In this document: positions 40,728 through 40,943 of the stretch, one piece after another
How positions within the stretch are numbered: position 1 is the stretch's first letter
Layout: each line of letters begins with the position of its first letter
Assembly (NCBI GenBank): GCA_003022925.1
Contig: PXRY01000051.1
Coordinates: 1 to 40,943 of the forward strand
Reading direction: 5' to 3'
DNA from: Halobacteriales archaeon QS_8_65_32
Lineage (GTDB): Archaea; Halobacteriota; Halobacteria; Halobacteriales; Halococcaceae
DNA: 40,943 bases
Notes under the pieces: generated by a model
The model's input: only the letters and a program-made list of their open reading frames with translations
Database searches by the model: none
What the model was told of the DNA's origin: nothing
Translations under genes and position numbers: made by a program

Positions 40728-40943
40728 GGGAGCTGTTGAGTTAGTGGACTTGGCGAGGATCGGCGGCGCAAACAGCTCGAAAGCCCCCGACACGCCCGGC
40801 TCGGGGGTCTCGCTGTCGTTCAAAAGACGCTTCGCGCCTTTTGTGATGTGATCAGAACTCTTCGAGTTCTGATTTACTCACGAGAACGGAGTTCTCGTGA
40901 ATGTGGCAAAAAACGCTCCGCGTTTTTGCTGCAAGCGGGACCT
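40728..40943 (-). repeat. hairpin-array element E7, head outside window
   Basis: Minus orientation with the tail at the left. Hairpins: 40821-40843 (CAAAAGACGC / GCGCCTTTTG, loop TTC, one mismatch), 40853-40871 (CAGAACTC / GAGTTCTG, loop TTC), 40880-40898 (ACGAGAAC / GTTCTCGT, loop GGA), 40906-40929 (GCAAAAAACGC / GCGTTTTTGC, loop TCC). Tail-side module CGAGCCGGGCGTGTCGGGGG (complement of about 40787-40806) and linkers TTGCAG, ATCACATCAC and AACGACAGCGAG match E3 and E4. The element runs off the right edge. Confidence 0.8.

Noticed and set aside
1-40943. tRNA or rRNA genes
   Set aside because: No cloverleaf with a T-arm GGTTCRANYCC box or rRNA-like conserved block was seen when reading the spacers.

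Overview
The window is a stretch of haloarchaeal chromosome (class Halobacteria). It is GC-rich, and most predicted proteins are rich in Asp and Glu. Many genes have a TTTAA- or TTTAT-like TATA box about 25-32 bases before the start codon and no Shine-Dalgarno sequence, which suggests leaderless transcripts. Several families are archaeal: TiaS, ArcS, type II GAPDH and the haloarchaeal glpK-glpX pair. I cannot assign a genus from the sequence alone. I see no tRNA, rRNA, CRISPR array or transposase gene.

Layout. 1-405: a truncated membrane-protein gene entering from the left edge, broken by an early stop. 607-1485: surE. 1537-8576 (minus): a complete seven-gene Mrp/Mnh Na+/H+ antiporter operon, mnhA to mnhG. 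8912-13436: a phosphodiesterase-family enzyme, a universal stress protein, a small membrane protein and an Nramp-like transporter. 13652-16069 (minus): type II GAPDH followed by a protein that is only the C-terminal half of PEP synthase. 16252-20380: small conserved proteins, 3-hydroxyacyl-CoA dehydrogenase, an amphi-Trp protein, a lone nitrile hydratase beta subunit and an MTHFS-family protein. 20923-25909: tiaS, a frameshifted threonine synthase-like pseudogene, an aspartoacylase-family protein and an HTH protein. 26284-33272: a transcription regulator with a possible operator, a membrane glycosyltransferase, a PhoU/TrkA-C protein and arcS. 33488-40677: a glycerol and dihydroxyacetone region with glpK, glpX, a polyol-type zinc dehydrogenase and dhaM, dhaL, dhaK; two small membrane genes lie between dhaK and dhaL.

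The most unusual content is in the spacers. Seven spacers carry related elements, here called E1-E7. Most share a head (TGGGACTGRAAGGGGCCG-like) and a tail (GGCTCCTTC..GGAAGCTGCTA-like). Between these is a string of short perfect or near-perfect hairpins, most with a three-base loop of TCC or TTC, or the complement GGA or GAA. Stem sequences differ between copies while pairing and linkers are kept. In every copy that can be oriented, the tail points at the start of the adjacent gene, 47-99 bases away. One copy (E3) is a 263-bp near-perfect palindrome next to the broken threonine synthase gene.

How the genes fit together: Mrp exports Na+. GAPDH and the PEP-synthase-like protein suggest lower glycolysis or gluconeogenesis. 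GlpK and GlpX take up and phosphorylate glycerol, and DhaKLM phosphorylates dihydroxyacetone using PEP, so the right third reads as a glycerol-catabolism region.
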